DNA of 47,065 nt from Lingula anatina (GCF_001039355.2 NW_019775580.1:583512-630576); one strand, 5' to 3'. Shown: positions 20,777 through 33,700, counted from the stretch's first letter. The notes: a model not told the origin generated them from the letters alone. Made by a program: numbers and translations.

Positions 20777-21383
20777 AATACAAGAGAACACTTAACACGT
20801 TTTCAAGGGTGGTTTCTAATCATTGTGTGTAAAACAACACAGAAATCTAATTATGTACTTGTAATAAACACCATTTGACCAAAATATATATTTATCACAT
20901 TCTGAATGACTCAATATCGTGTCACATTCTACAGAAGTTTCACTGCGCAAATATAAACATGTCCACGAGTGTGGTACTACAGTAGGCTAGATATAATAGA
21001 TCAAATGAAAGGCGTGAATGGCGTACGCAACATTTGTACCTCTAAAAGTATCTTAATTGAAAGAAAAAAGTAGAAAATGTAAAAACTTACCCGGCTTTAC
21101 AAGAACAAAATGAATCTGATAACATGTTATCGTCGATTTTGATTTGGAGTTTGTGCGGTTCTTCATTTTTCCTCATCGACCGCCAACAGTTTGCATCAAC
21201 ATAAATTGTTCCGTTTCTCTCGGAAATCTTCACATTGTGAATATAACCTTGCGTAAAATAATTCAGTCCTTTTTCAAGAGCTTTTTTGGATAAAGATTTA
21301 CTATTCGGAAGGAAATTAACTGCGATATTTTCAGGTATTTTCTCTAAGGAATCTGACACGATGTTCGTCTGCTCGGTCGCCAT
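17178..21383 (-). CDS. SWIM zinc finger / YqaJ-type exonuclease protein, 4 exons, intact
   Basis: Exons on the minus strand: 21383-21091, 20080-19847, 19555-19414, 17963-17178; GT/AG borders and codon phases all fit, giving 484 residues with no stop. A SWIM zinc finger spans the first junction: Cys93-x-Cys95 (FCSCKAG) in exon 1, then Cys103-x-His105 (NGHCSHIVG) in exon 2. Exon 2 carries SIPQQWHVPRGDKI and exon 3 carries VQLGSYLSYQ, both of which I recall from metazoan SWIM-YqaJ proteins. Exon 4 is a YqaJ / lambda-exonuclease-like fold: WFEARKTRLTASNFG, LEYGKRHE (Glu about 333), GATPDG (Asp about 368), IVEIKCP (Glu about 381, Lys about 383) and YYAQIQGQLMITG. All the PD-(D/E)XK residues are present. 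Inferred role: a DNA nuclease accessory to transposition or repair of excision sites. The ATG is 74 bp from the right inverted end. Intron 1 contains the assembly gap. Confidence 0.92.
18050..18072. repeat. (TCTA)n microsatellite in transposase intron 3
   Basis: About six TCTA units, lying between the YqaJ exon-4 acceptor and the transposase exon-4 acceptor. Confidence 0.85.
20435..20609. other. Assembly gap (175 N) with near-duplicate flanks
   Basis: Sequence left of the gap (about 20325-20434) and right of it (about 20612-20720) is nearly the same: 'catatggtaa', 'atttttccaaact', 'tcaaaatcattttttactca'. Just beyond, at about 20730-20773, is a poly(C)-poly(A) run. The gap may be a false duplication at a contig join. 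It falls in intron 1 of the YqaJ gene. Confidence 0.9.
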
Positions 21384-21457
21384 TTTGACTATAGCTTGTT
21401 ACACGTAGCAACAATATCTAAGGGGGCGGAGCTTATCCGCTCATCTCGGAACGGTGA

Positions 21458-21912
21458 ATAAATATGTTACAAAAATTGTTTTTTGAAATTTGCTTGGTTT
21501 GGTGCATGTAAGCTTGCTCTGCCAAATTATACATTACCGATACGGGCTGTCACCAGTACCTTCTGTTTTTTTTCCGAATTTATATCAGAATATTCTATCT
21601 ATCGCAATGAGTGAAATGTCTGGCATATATTCATATAGCAAATATTCTTTTATGATATTATTCATACAACTTATTCAATCCAGATTTAGTTCATGTGTAT
21701 CTTGATGGAATGCTTTAAGCAAGCAGTTTTCTAAGAACTTTATTTTAAATTAATGGTTTTATATTCCCATCCTTCTGTTGAAACGAGCAGTTTGCTTATT
21801 GTTTCATGAATAAAATAATGAATAAAAATCCCTTCTCCATACAATGTTCTTCGTTTGATAATTATCCTTGTTGTACAGTGAACGAAAATAAAGGCAGTCT
21901 CAAGAAATATGT
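21458..21912. other. Right flank of the THAP/YqaJ transposon
   Basis: AT-rich sequence with short open frames only; nothing recognised. Confidence 0.5.
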
Positions 21913-22068
21913 TGATGGAGAAATAGGAAGAAGGTGATCTTATTGCAACTCTCAATTTACCTGTACGTTGCAGTAATTAAACTGTTAGCTTACGTGGCAG
22001 CTCTGATTAAAAGTGTCACCTGAAAATCTTTTGTCCCACTTAAACTTTCAAGATGTGCCAAGTTTGAT
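21913..22068 (+). repeat. Direct repeat flanking the THAP/YqaJ transposon, right copy
   Basis: Diverged partner of 15242-15400, same orientation. Shared blocks include 'acttacgtggca' (here 'gcttacgtggca') and 'ctctgattaaaa-gtgtcacc'. Confidence 0.65.
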
Positions 22069-23301
22069 TTCAATCACGCTCCCTGCGGCAACTGCCGATA
22101 CGAGACCAGCACCTGACAACAGTGAAATTGTCATCCCTAGAGGAAATCTAAAGCACAGAGATGTCTGCTCACCAGTTGTCCAAAGTTGGAAAGTTAATGG
22201 TACAGTTAAAAAATATACGAAAACCTACACCCTAGAATAGATCACAGAATTAAGGAATGTGCTTTTGTGCGACTACATGTAGCCCTACTTCTACAATTAT
22301 TATTATCATCATTGAATAATAAGACTCTGCCCACCACCTATTAACTCAAACATTACAGAAAGAAGGTTCCCTTAAGATTTACACTGTTATGTTGTTGATG
22401 TGATCTGTAAGTTTGATGTTCATTACATAGGATTGGACGTTGCTTTTGGTCCCTTCTTCACTATAAACTGAGCCACACAACAGTGGTCAAATTCCTGCTT
22501 AAATCAAGACGGCTACTCCAGCTCACTTTCCGGCCATTTTGCATTAATTTGACACATGTAGTCGAACGTGTTGTGTAAAATATCAATGAAGTACTGATTG
22601 GCTTAAAAACCGGAAGTTCGAGGAAATGAACCAAGCGTTTACCTTGGCACAAATGGCCTTCGTTTACAACTTGTAGGCAGTCATGTGACGTGAGAGTACC
22701 GTGAAAAAGAATTTTTGCGTTTATGTTATTCCAATTGAACAGTATGATCAGTCAGACGTCAGAGAAAAAAAAAACAAAATTATTTTTGGTTTCAATTTTA
22801 TTTATTTTATTCTTTTTTGGCCATTTTAAAGTTGGCGGAGCTTGAGAAACAAGTTGTTTGAAAAAATGCCTTACACCTTTTAAAAGAAGAATCGCGTGCA
22901 TAACTGCTGGCGAGAGTAAGGATTGACTGGGCATCCTAGTAGTCTCTGTTGGGATTGATTTTTTACAAGAAATCAATAAATCAATGTAAATTACTCTTAA
23001 ACGTCCAATTCTAACCAGGGCAAAGTCATGTTTGGGTCGCGTCGCAGCGTAACAGAAGACGATTTAATAGCCCACAATTAAGCGGGATCATATATCACGC
23101 CTCTTTTCATGCATGGTTGTGTTGCCGCAAGGCGAGAAAAACCCCGCCGTCACCCTATTTACATAAGCCCACCCCTTCTTACTCATCGCTGCATGTGTAA
23201 GATGTACATGTACGTAAGATGTCTGTAAAATATACGTAAGTACAAATTTTCACACAATTCTTTTGTGCTCTTAAGGGGCATACGTAAGACAACTTAATCG
23301 T
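22069..23301. other. Unassigned sequence
   Basis: The frame ending near 22240 (plus; ...SEIVIPRGNLKHRD...KVNGTVKKY) has a coding-like residue mix, but it is short and of unknown family. Nothing else is recognised. The region near 23040-23170 is locally CG-rich. Confidence 0.45.
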
Positions 23302-24870
23302 TTTTGAAGTAAGCATATCCGTAATGTCATCTTCTCTGCACAAAACTGTATGTATTTATTGTCACTGTATGTGTTTATTATATAATATATTAATATATTT
23401 TGATCACTATGTTATTTCTTTGTTGTCACTACTGTATGTGTCTATAAATATTTTTATTGATGATATATTATCTATTTTTAGTAGAGATGAAGGTGTATTT
23501 CCTGGATTATTATCACACTGAGGACATCTGAACTGACCTCAACCCGGCAGCCTCAGCACAGGTCAGTGCAACAACGATATTGCCATACTGGTGATTGTCT
23601 TTAACCGCAGTGTGACCATCGCCACTATATGTTGTTAACTGAGAAATTATCATTTGTAAATGGGTCATTTAGATCCAAATTAGTTTTATATATTATCAAG
23701 GTGACACAAAGGTTAATGTGAAATGTTCGGAGTTGGGGGGGTTGGTTCGCTAAGCAAAAATTTTGATATAGACAAAATTCCATGTGTGCATTATAATGCC
23801 TGTGCATTGTCTGCATGTTAATTGTCACATGAAATGTGTATATGTATTCTGATCGCTGTCTTTGTCTTTATTGGCGTTGTATATGTTTATTATAATATAG
23901 TAATATATTTTGATCACAGTGTTATTTCTGTGTTGTTTCTACTGTATGTGTCTATAAATATATTTTATTTTTGATGTATTATCTTTTTTCAGTAGAGATG
24001 AACATGTGTTTCCTGGATTATCATCACACTGAGGACAGCTGAACTGATCTCAACCCCACAGCCTCAGCACAGGTCAGTACAACAAGGATATTGCCATACT
24101 GGTGATTGTCTTTAATCGCAGTTTGACCATCACCACTATATGTTGTTAACTGAGAAATTATCATTTGTAAATGGGTCACTTAGATCTAAATCAGTTTTAT
24201 ATATTTTCAAGGTGACAAGGGTTAATGTGAACTGTTTGGAGTTGAGGGGGAGGGTTCGCTAGGCAAAAATTTTGATATAAACAAAATTCCATGTATTCAT
24301 TCTGATGCCTGTGCATTATCTGTTATGACATTGAATGTGACTGGATATATATTCTGATCACTGTCTATATATGTCTTTATTGTCGCTGTATATGTTTATT
24401 ATAATACAATATAATAATATATTTTGATCACTGTGTTATTTCTGTGTTGTTACTACTGTATGTGTCTATAAATATATTTTATTTTTGATGTATTATCTGT
24501 TTTCAGTAGAGATGAACATGTGTTTCCTGGATTATCATCACACTGAGGACAGTTAAATTGATCTCAACCTCGCAGCCTCAGCACAGGTCAGTGCAACAAC
24601 GATATTGCCATTCTGGAGATTCTCTTTAATCGCAGTTTGACCATTGCCACTATATCTCGTAACTGAGAAATTAATTATCATTTGTAAATGGGTCACTTAG
24701 ATCTAAATCAATTTTATTTATTTTCAAGGTGACAAGGGTTAATGTGAACTGTTCAGAGTTGGGGGGGGAGTTGGTTCACTAAGCAAAAATTTTGATATAG
24801 ACAAAATTCCATGTGTGCATTATAATGTCTGTGCATTGTCTGTTGTCGCATGAAATGTGTATACCATCCT
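23302..24870 (+). repeat. Satellite-like array 2 (about 505-525-bp unit)
   Basis: About three consecutive units of the family seen at 12224; the 'gcaaaaattttgatata' landmark is at about 23754, 24259 and 24782. The left edge (23302-23345) is the inverted form of the 36-bp block that closes array 1. Past the right edge, 'atcctaattttatgtatg' resembles the sequence after array 1 ('accctaatcttatgtatc' at about 14041), so the two loci share flanks and the array is part of a larger dispersed element. Confidence 0.85.
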
Positions 24871-27800
24871 AATTTTATGTATGTGTACATTTATTCCGTC
24901 TACCATAAGAAGATTAGATGCGATTAAAACGACAGAAAAAACAGTAGAGGAAGTGTGCTAATGATAGGGTCGCTAGACGATTTTTGACGGAATGTAGTGA
25001 CTAGCCTAATCTCCTGGTCACCTGTGTAGGGCCCCCACCCCCCCCCCCCCCCCCCCCTTAGAGTACTTATGTAAACAAACGGTCTCCCGTACCGAACTAT
25101 CCTTTTGTTCAACAGCTTTGTGCGTGCAGCGGATTATATTTGTAGTGACACTATATAGCTAACTTCAGTTGAATCTGTGAAAGCTGTTATTTGATTCATT
25201 CTGCTGTGTCGGACATTGTGGACCAGCCCAATGTTTCATTCACTTATTCTTTTCTGAAGATTGGTGATGCAGATTTTGAGTGCTTAATTATTTACCCTGC
25301 TTCTAACAAGTGAAAGTGGAAGGGAAAGAAACAGATACATTAATTAAAGGGACTTGTGGTGGAAGAAAACAATAGACTGTTTTGCACCAAGGTGATGGCC
25401 CATAACAGGAGGGATTATACTTTAAATATAGACTCATTGTTGTATGGTTTATATTTGTGCTGACTTATTTTACTCTCGTTCATTTCTTGGAACTAGTTCC
25501 TTGAATGAAATTTTGCCTGTATAAATTTACTCTGTGACATGAATTAATTAATAAAACTCTCCCGTTGAAAAAGGGGGCTTTTCGTAACTAATACAGGTTC
25601 ACAGGTAAGTTGTTCAGAAAAAACGCCGTTCAGCGCCGCTACCTTCAGGAAAGTGTATCCTCCGCTTGGAACACTGGCATTTTTTGTTATCTGACAAATT
25701 AGGGCAGATGTCCATTTGCGTTTTAGCTATTAAGCTATTTAGCTATTAATTCTGAATTTACGGGTATCCCCGATGAAAGCACCAGGATGAACACTGAAAA
25801 GCGGAGTACAATAATTAACTTTTTTAAATATCGATTACAACATGCTGTACAATGAGTAGTAAAAGGTTTAATGAACATATTTGTCTAAAAAAACAATTCA
25901 TTTCGAAATTGAAAGAAGCAGTTTTTTTCGGGAGGCATGGGAGGGGGAGACATAGTTAACATCAGGTGATTCATTAAAGCCGAGGAGTGTTTCGCTATCA
26001 AATATGTAAAGCATATGTCATAAAAACACTATAATAATTTTTTTGTTACAATCTGCAACATTTGTTCATTTATATAGCAGGGCGAAGTTAATGCCAAAGG
26101 TAAATAATAACTAATACCGTAATCCTTCTTGTCCATTTATTTCAATCGTATCAAAACGTTTGATACACAATGTTCATAAATGTCATAATTTTGTCGATTT
26201 ATTGAAATCATATTTGTACAAAGTGGGTTAGCATAAGTTAAGCAACAACCAGTATGAAAATCAACTGCCTTTTTAAGTGAGGCAAGACGCCCTCTTCACA
26301 CTGATTATAACCTTGATAAAGACATTATGCAACAAGACAAAGGAGTTGTGTAAAGTTCTGTTAACTCGAGTGTGAAACAACACATTCTTTGTCACTTTTA
26401 CAAGACAATGGAGGCGAGCAAGTGGAGTAATTACAATATACAATCAAAAGGAAATTAGTTTAGAAAGCTTACTTCAGGTCAGCCCTTTGCTTGTTCGAGA
26501 GAGAGAGATATCGCGACTCGACCTTCGTGTGTTTGTGTAAATGTGTGAAAGACAGGCAACTGTCTTGAATCACTGTTGGTATTGTTTGTAATCAATATTG
26601 AAGTATACCCCCTTCGCCTACATGTAAACGTGTTAGTTTGTCTCATGTTCACTATATTTCTTTCAGGTGGATCAGACAAGGTGTTGAGATCGATAAAAGT
26701 AGAGTGCAATTTGGTGCAATTTTTGTGAAATGACTTAAGTGATGTGCACGATGTGTTTAAATTCTTGATTTTTTTAATTTGTAAAATCTTTCATACACGG
26801 CCTCATATTTATATTACTCTCAGGCTATACTCTTCGATGTTATTGTATTACATGGGACTCTTGGAAACCTGAAGCATAGAGCATTGTGAAAGTTAATTCG
26901 CAATGGAGTCTTGTTATCTTCTTCATGCAGTTTTATACAGTAGGACACATACTGTCAGGATTTAGGTGTGATTTGAAACGTCATGTATTTTCTGCTACGT
27001 CCGGGTCACGAAATAGCACCAAAACATTGGCGCGATGAAAAATGCATACGTCGGAAATAAATAAACTTTGCGAAAAAACTATAGTGAATTGACTTTCCAT
27101 ATTTTAGAGACTAAACAAGGAGTTATCCGTCTATTGAAAAACTGTAAGATTTTGTCAATGCACTGTACAGAGTTACAATTATTTCTCTCTGAATCAAGAA
27201 AACTGAAAAATTTTACATGTCCGAAAATGCTTTTGTATAGCGAGGGACTATATTGCGAGGAAATTGTTTCCAAATACGAAATTGGCTTAGAATTAATAAA
27301 ATGGTCGAATATATATCCAGGTTTTCGATTTTGAAGGGAATTTCCCGCACACTCTCTGGTTAAGAAGTCTCGACAGAAAATCAGAAAAGTTGTGAAAAAA
27401 CAGAGCAAAATTTCTCCCCTGAGGCACCTCCGATAAAAGTGCACATCTCATTCATTTCCGAACTTAAAATTACGTTTATTCATCCAAAAAAGTTAGTGAC
27501 TAACCTCAATTTTCATGCAAAGCAATGATGTTCCATAACTTGCTACGACAGTATTTTTTTACCTTGAACTGTGGAAGTTCAAAAAAGTCATGTGATACAA
27601 ATCATGTGACGCGCAGATTTGGGTGCTAAAATGCACCTTTATAGACCCATATAAGTCAAATATAAATTTAAGAAACAGAATAAACATTTCTTTTATCAAA
27701 GACCAAAAACTTAATACAAATTTAGTAAATTTACCCGAAATCCCATCCACTAAACGAGAGGTGAACTGAGGTGCTTTCCAACGAAACCCCACAATTTACC

Positions 27801-30345
27801 ACGAGGCAGGGACAGGTGAAGTAGGTTGTGCGGCAAGTTATGATTTTTATCCTTGCTGAAATATGGAACCCACATATTTATAGCATGTCAGAGACTCATT
27901 ATCAGGTACGTATACAAATTATTTAGATTGTAAAATATATATAAATGCTTTTTATTACGAGAAATGTGCTAGTTTCGCTCCACTACTGTACATAATCAAA
28001 CATATTTGTTATACATTGTATCTTGTAGGTTTGTTGTTAAAATGTGCACTGTGTGACCGACGCAGGCTCATTCAGAGTACTCTAACTCCGACTACAGTTC
28101 AGTTTTAAGATTAACTTTTGATCTAGTGTTATTTAGAATACTAATATTACATAACATGTGCCTTAATTAGTACGTACGTGTACTGTAGCTGTACAATGTA
28201 CATGTAGCACCTGTCGTGTAAAGCACAGATAATGTGCTTTAGAGTTGTATATATTGATTGAATTATGAATACATCACCTTTTATTTGTAATAATTAGCAA
28301 TAGGTCAGGGGAGTATTTGGCAAGATTTAACATTTCCCTTGTCTTTTTTTCAGGCTGATAAAATTTTTAAAACTTTCCAACATTGATGTAAGGAAAAAGA
28401 TGTTTGGATATACATGTAGAATGGTAGAAGTATTTATGTAATATGAGCTTTTTTTCATGATCAGTTAACACTCATTTTCAGTATAAAGGTCCATTTGAAA
28501 GTGTAGGGTTTATTTTATAAATCATCGAAAATTTTTAAATCCATGACTTGCTAGTACAGGTATGAAAATGAAAGTTGAGACATTTATACACCATACTCAC
28601 TTACTGTTGAAGTTGTAGATTTTTTACTTAAGTTAAAATGAAGTAGATCTATTGGGGAATGTATTATGGTTCTAAGAACAACAGTAATAAAGGTTTAAAA
28701 TATAATCCACTTATGTTTTCTGTATGAAAAAAGATAAAGCCAGTAATTATTATTTTATTATGTGAGTTCCTAGACTTGTGTTAGTTAAGTACCACTTGGA
28801 CATATCTTCCGTCCCTCGCTCATTGTTAGTCAATTTTTTAATGTTAAATGGACCTATATATTGAAAATGGGTGATGGGTGTAAACAGATTGTTTTTACTT
28901 TTAGTTGCATGGAATTGTAAATTCTGGATTTATTCTGATTTTCTTTTCCAGATAAAAGAAGAACAGTTTTTTCAGATATTACAGAATCTCTGCCAGGCTT
29001 TGAAGTGCCCTGAAAAGTGATCACGATGATATGCTGCATCGTTATCATGCATTCCTATTAGTCATATTAAAAAAACTGTCACCAAGCCCTTAGTGAAAAT
29101 TGGTTATCAAAGTATTCTTTGGCAGCACTTACATTTTTTGAAACATAAATATTGAATTTTTTAAAAGAAATATGACTTCGGTGGTATTTCTTTAAGATAA
29201 TTGGATGGCAGTGTTGCAAACAAGTGTTATTATGGACACATTTTTTTCTAATTGGACTCCCAGGAACCAGACTGCTTTTCAGATTCAAACAAGAATTTAA
29301 AAAGAAAAAAAATGTCAGAATAGTAAAAGAGGTACTTTGAATATATTTACAGTCCACGTCCATTTATATCCAGTATATAATGCCTGGTGTTCACAAATAC
29401 AGGTAGAGCCCTTTTAGGAAGCAAGTTACATATTCCCATATTTTAATATCAGATATCAAATACAAGCATATGGAACTGTTTTGAATAAAGACATAAATTG
29501 TCCTTGGTGGTCAGCATATTTTTCTCTTATTTTAAGTCTTAAAAGGATAGCTAATGTTTTTTGAGGTAATGCATTTGAAGACGGAACATGTATGAAAATT
29601 TCTTCAGCAAAAAAAAAAAAAAAGGAAAGTCATTAAGTTCAACCTAGTGCAATGAAAGTGAATTTTTTTCATTAAGTTTGGAAATATTTTTTGTTTTTAT
29701 TTATGTATTTTTTAAATTTTTACACACTTTGTATAACTAAATACTTTGTGTATTCTTACTAGCGCCCATGCATATGGATTTCCTGTGCATGTATACTTGT
29801 ACCATTGTTTTGAAAATAAAATTATATCCTGTTGTTTTTTTTACCCTCTGTTTTTTTATTGAATATAAAAGAGGTAACTGTTCATATCAGCCCAAAATGG
29901 ATTCTCCTGGAGTAAATGACAATTTCCCCCTTCTTACCAATATTAATAGTTACTGGGGTACTGAATCAGTTTTGACATTCAAAATTAGTCTGTACTGTAA
30001 TTTTTTAATTTGTTTTAATATTTCAAAAGATTACAGAGTACAGCCACCATGTGATTGGATGGCAAGAACAGTTTCCAAAAATATTGTGAAAACTACCATT
30101 TTGGTGGTAAAATGGAATATATATATATTGTATTCCTATGGGTTCTTTACACTATTTATTCTTAAATGTGAATTTCATACAAACAGTTGTTAACCCTTTA
30201 AAATATTAATTTAAGAAAGGATGAATTTGTCTGTGCAAAATAAAGAAAAACAAGTTGGTTTTATTTTAAACTTAAGTTTTGGATTCAGAAATGTTCAATT
30301 ACCTACATAATTTCATAAGTAACATTGAAACATATGCAAGGTACC
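24871..30345. other. Unassigned AT-rich sequence
   Basis: I see no gene, RNA or complete mobile element. It contains a poly(C) run at about 25030-25057. A roughly 55-bp segment at about 25065-25135 recurs inverted at about 37325-37386. A 'cccgcacactctctggtta' block at 27344 recurs at 36998. The frame at 27068-27334 and its opposite-strand partner have no recognisable domain. The sequence around 28860-30240 looks like untranslated or intergenic DNA with several AATAAA motifs. Confidence 0.5.
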
Positions 30346-30712
30346 CCTTAGCAAAATTTTAAGCTTCCCGCACACTGTTTCTGCGGATGCGCAGCAGATT
30401 CACAGTAAGGGTTTCTGCGGATGCGCAGCACGCCTCATTTGCATGGTAAAATACGCACCTCCCGCACACTCCTTGCACATCTCCTGCACACTCTCTGCAC
30501 ACCCCCAACACCACAACCAGCACACTTCTTGCATACCTTCTGCGTACTTCTTGCATACCTTCTGCGTACTTTTTGCACACATCCTGCGCACATCTTGCAC
30601 ACCTCCTGCATATGTCTTGCACACCTCCTGCGTACTTTTTGCACACCTCTTGTGCACTTCTTGCACACCTCCTGTGCACTTTTTGCATACTTTCTTGCAC
30701 ACTAATTTAAAT
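30346..30712. repeat. GCACAC minisatellite behind a dispersed-repeat end
   Basis: It opens CCTTAGCAAAATTTTAAGC then 'ttcccgcacactgtttctgc', matching 2354 onward through 'gcagcacgcctcatttgca'. From about 30455 it becomes an array of 12-bp-like units alternating 'ttgcacacctcc' and 'tgcgtacttct'. Because the unit is close to a multiple of three, long frames run through it on both strands (Cys/Lys-rich on minus, His/Thr/Pro-rich on plus). These are by-products of the repeat. Confidence 0.8.
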
Positions 30713-33700
30713 ATTTTATAACACAATTTAAATTTTATTCACTCGTTTTTTCAATCAGTTAATATTTATTCTATAAAGACAGGTTCTGAGTTACATATTT
30801 AAAGACGTGCAAACAGAAATATTGTTAAATCCGTTTATCAACAACAAACAAGAAATTACAGTCATATATTGTGCTTTATTAATCAAATTAAAAAATCGAA
30901 CAAAATCAGCAAAATCCAAGCCATGTCCATATTTCTCTTCTTTACGTCTTTCTGTCACATTTCTCTCCTTTACTCATCCTGTCCTGCTACGTCCATCTAA
31001 AAAAAAGTATACCATAAAAGTCCTACAAATTTACCACACTGTGCACAATGCTTAACATCCAAATCTTTAACATCCATGTGGAGGACAAAAAACCATCAAT
31101 ATACACATTACTGTTTGAGAAGTCCTAAAATCAAGTTCAAGTGTTTATTGTTCATATAAAGAAAAGGTAGAGAGGTAGGCAGAAAAATGTCTTGGATATT
31201 TAAAAAAACAAAGTGCTAAAACTGCTTTGAAGAATACTTTATATACATGCCTCGCACATTGTTGTTATGTTGAAATCTTAAGGTTTATAGTTGCATTCAC
31301 TTTTTCACTTATTTTCAACATATACTTGTTGAATGATGTAATCAACTTGCAGTTAGTGTTGTTCTCTTTTAAAACTTACTCTGCACAGCTCTTTCAACTA
31401 GAGAATCCTTCACAAAAGAAACTGTTGCTGACAGTTCTTGTGGGCTGAAAAAACTTTCTAGTAACTTCTTTATCACAAAGGTACTTGACTTTTTGGTACA
31501 CTTTGTGAGAGTTTCGATGAGCCACCAACTATAGATATTCACAGCAAAGTGTCCCTTCCAGTCTTGTCATGCCAGCTTCTGTATGGATCACCTGAAATAA
31601 ACAATTATTCAACAAATATCCATTTGTTCAAGTAGCACAGTAAGAGACAGATTTTTTTTAGATTCAACTGCATTTGAAGAAACATTTTGGTGAGCAATTG
31701 ATCATAGTTTTATAAGAAATGAAGAGACTAAACAGTGATTGCATTCTATATCCTTGTTTCTTTGTTGGGTAAAAGGGAAGTATACATTATAAATTATAAC
31801 TTATTTAGTGTAATATAGATATAATGTTTACAATGTACACTACAAATTAGATCAATTTTCTCATTTTCAATTTGATTAGATGCCCAAATGATCCAATGCA
31901 TTACTGTAATACATACCTTCCTCAATCTTTTTTTCTACAATCTGTACTCAGCTTCCACTATGCTCTTCAGTTAAAACTGGCTTGATAGTTAACAGCCTTC
32001 ACTCATTTGCTGTTTGTCTCATAAACAAAGACTTAGACAGGATACCACACATCTGATAACACCAAATAGGTGGTTGTTGTAATAGAGGCTGTCCGGGTTC
32101 TCAACGAGAAGACCAAATTTCCCCGTGATTTTAGGAGATCTGCCTTGAGGTGGGGTTAAAATATGGAGACCAAAAGGAAGTAGAGCAGCGATTTCTTTAC
32201 TTAAAAAATAGCTGAACTTACACATTTTTTTTAGCTACAGGCTTGTTCTTTCTTCACTTTATAAAGAAAAAGTATTGATATAATATGTACGTACAACTGA
32301 CATGTTGAATTTGCCAAGCTAAGAGCCGATGACGCTTGCAAAGCAAAATTCGCTCGGAGGACGTACTATGCAGCAAAGGTCGCGTTAAACAGGCTACATC
32401 ACCAGATGCTTGTGGTACAGGAAAATGACATTAGTTACCATGACCGTTGATACGCATGCCTTTTAGATGAAAGTAGCTAGGATTGAATGAGAATCGGACG
32501 GATGATGCCCCGGCAGCTTCCAATTATTCATGTGGCCAATGTTAAACTTTGGTAAGGAAATATTTCTTAATTTATGATGAAGTGTATACATCACATCTCT
32601 GTTAATATATTACTGATGTATGATAGGTTTTGTCAGCTGATGTTTTTGAATCGTTTTATTCACAAATTAAAAGGCCATCATTATCACTTTTAGTTTGAAG
32701 TGCAATCTCTCAAAAAGTCTATAGTGCTATGTTTAGTATCCGGCACTTCAAATTTGTTATTGTGAGTGAACTTAAATTATTCATTGTTTTTTTTTTTCAG
32801 TGGGGATGCCATATAAAACATGCTGTGGCTCTAGCATCATATTGGACATACCCGGTAAAGGGGGCTGGATAACTTCACATGCGAACTCTGGGATAAAGAT
32901 GGATCACATTGCTTGGCAAATGTAAACCAGTCTAAATTGACTTGAATCCTCTAGCTGAAGGGATAGATTTTTGAAGATCAAATGCCTTAGTGTACATACA
33001 AACTTAACAAACCTTGTTTATATAACAGGGGCAGTATTGTTATTCATTTTGAATAGGAATGATGGACTTTCACAACTATATTTAATCACCTTTATGGCCT
33101 TTGCAGAGATTCATTTGCAACCTTTTTGTCACTTTATGGGAGTGGCATGACTGTTTTGCTTCCAATGAGATCAATGTTGAAAGTAGGTCCATGTACATTC
33201 TACAGGCATTGGACATTTGTAAATAAAGTAATCCAGTTCTGTCGAGGGCTTAATTGCTTCATTCTTAGGTTATCATAATTACTAAATTTAAATTATTAAC
33301 TCCAGCGTATTGCAATATAAAATTTCCTACTTCTGTTTTTTTTTGCAAATATTCTTCAATCGGTGTTGGCTACAAACTTCCATTTTCACTATTTCCCTGA
33401 TGTAGATGTCAAGAACTTTATATAGTTATCCACTCTTTTTCATTTTTTAATTGTCAATTTATATTACTGTCTTTGGGATTTTAAAGAGATGCTTATTTAA
33501 ACATGCCAGTGGATGCAAAATAGACATATTAAAGATATTGTTTATTTTTGATTGTTCTTCATTGACTGGTCATATCATGAGATCCGTTTGAACAACAAAA
33601 GCTTTATAACTGCAACTAATTTTTCTTTATAAATGTTTTACTATTAAACTTTATTTGTAAAGAAGTAAAATAAAATCATTTGACATTTCATTTACTGAAG

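Larger units (their letters stand above)
15624..21457. mobile_element. THAP-DDE / SWIM-YqaJ DNA transposon (ISL2EU-like)
   Basis: A 5,834-bp element. The left end TCACCGTTCCGAGATGAG (15624-15641) is matched exactly by the complement of 21440-21457. AT is present at 15622-15623 and 21458-21459, consistent with a 2-bp target duplication. It encodes a THAP-domain IS5-type DDE transposase (plus) and a YqaJ-type nuclease with a SWIM zinc finger (minus). As I recall, that pair is the hallmark of the ISL2EU (IS4EU) group, with short target duplications. The interior holds introns, a foreign foldback-repeat fragment (16571-16890), a TCTA microsatellite and an assembly gap. The nuclease gene is open end to end; the transposase gene has two disabling lesions. 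Confidence 0.92.

Noticed and set aside
15242-22068. Direct repeats as the target-site duplication of the THAP/YqaJ element
   Set aside because: They are over 150 bp long, diverged and hundreds of bases from the inverted ends; AT immediately at the ends fits better.
22013-22240. 75-residue plus-strand frame as a gene
   Set aside because: Residue mix is coding-like, but there is no ATG in good context, no splice pair and no recognisable family.
30359-30726. Several overlapping open frames of 77-113 residues on both strands
   Set aside because: They are made by the GCACAC minisatellite; no domain, and equally open on opposite strands.
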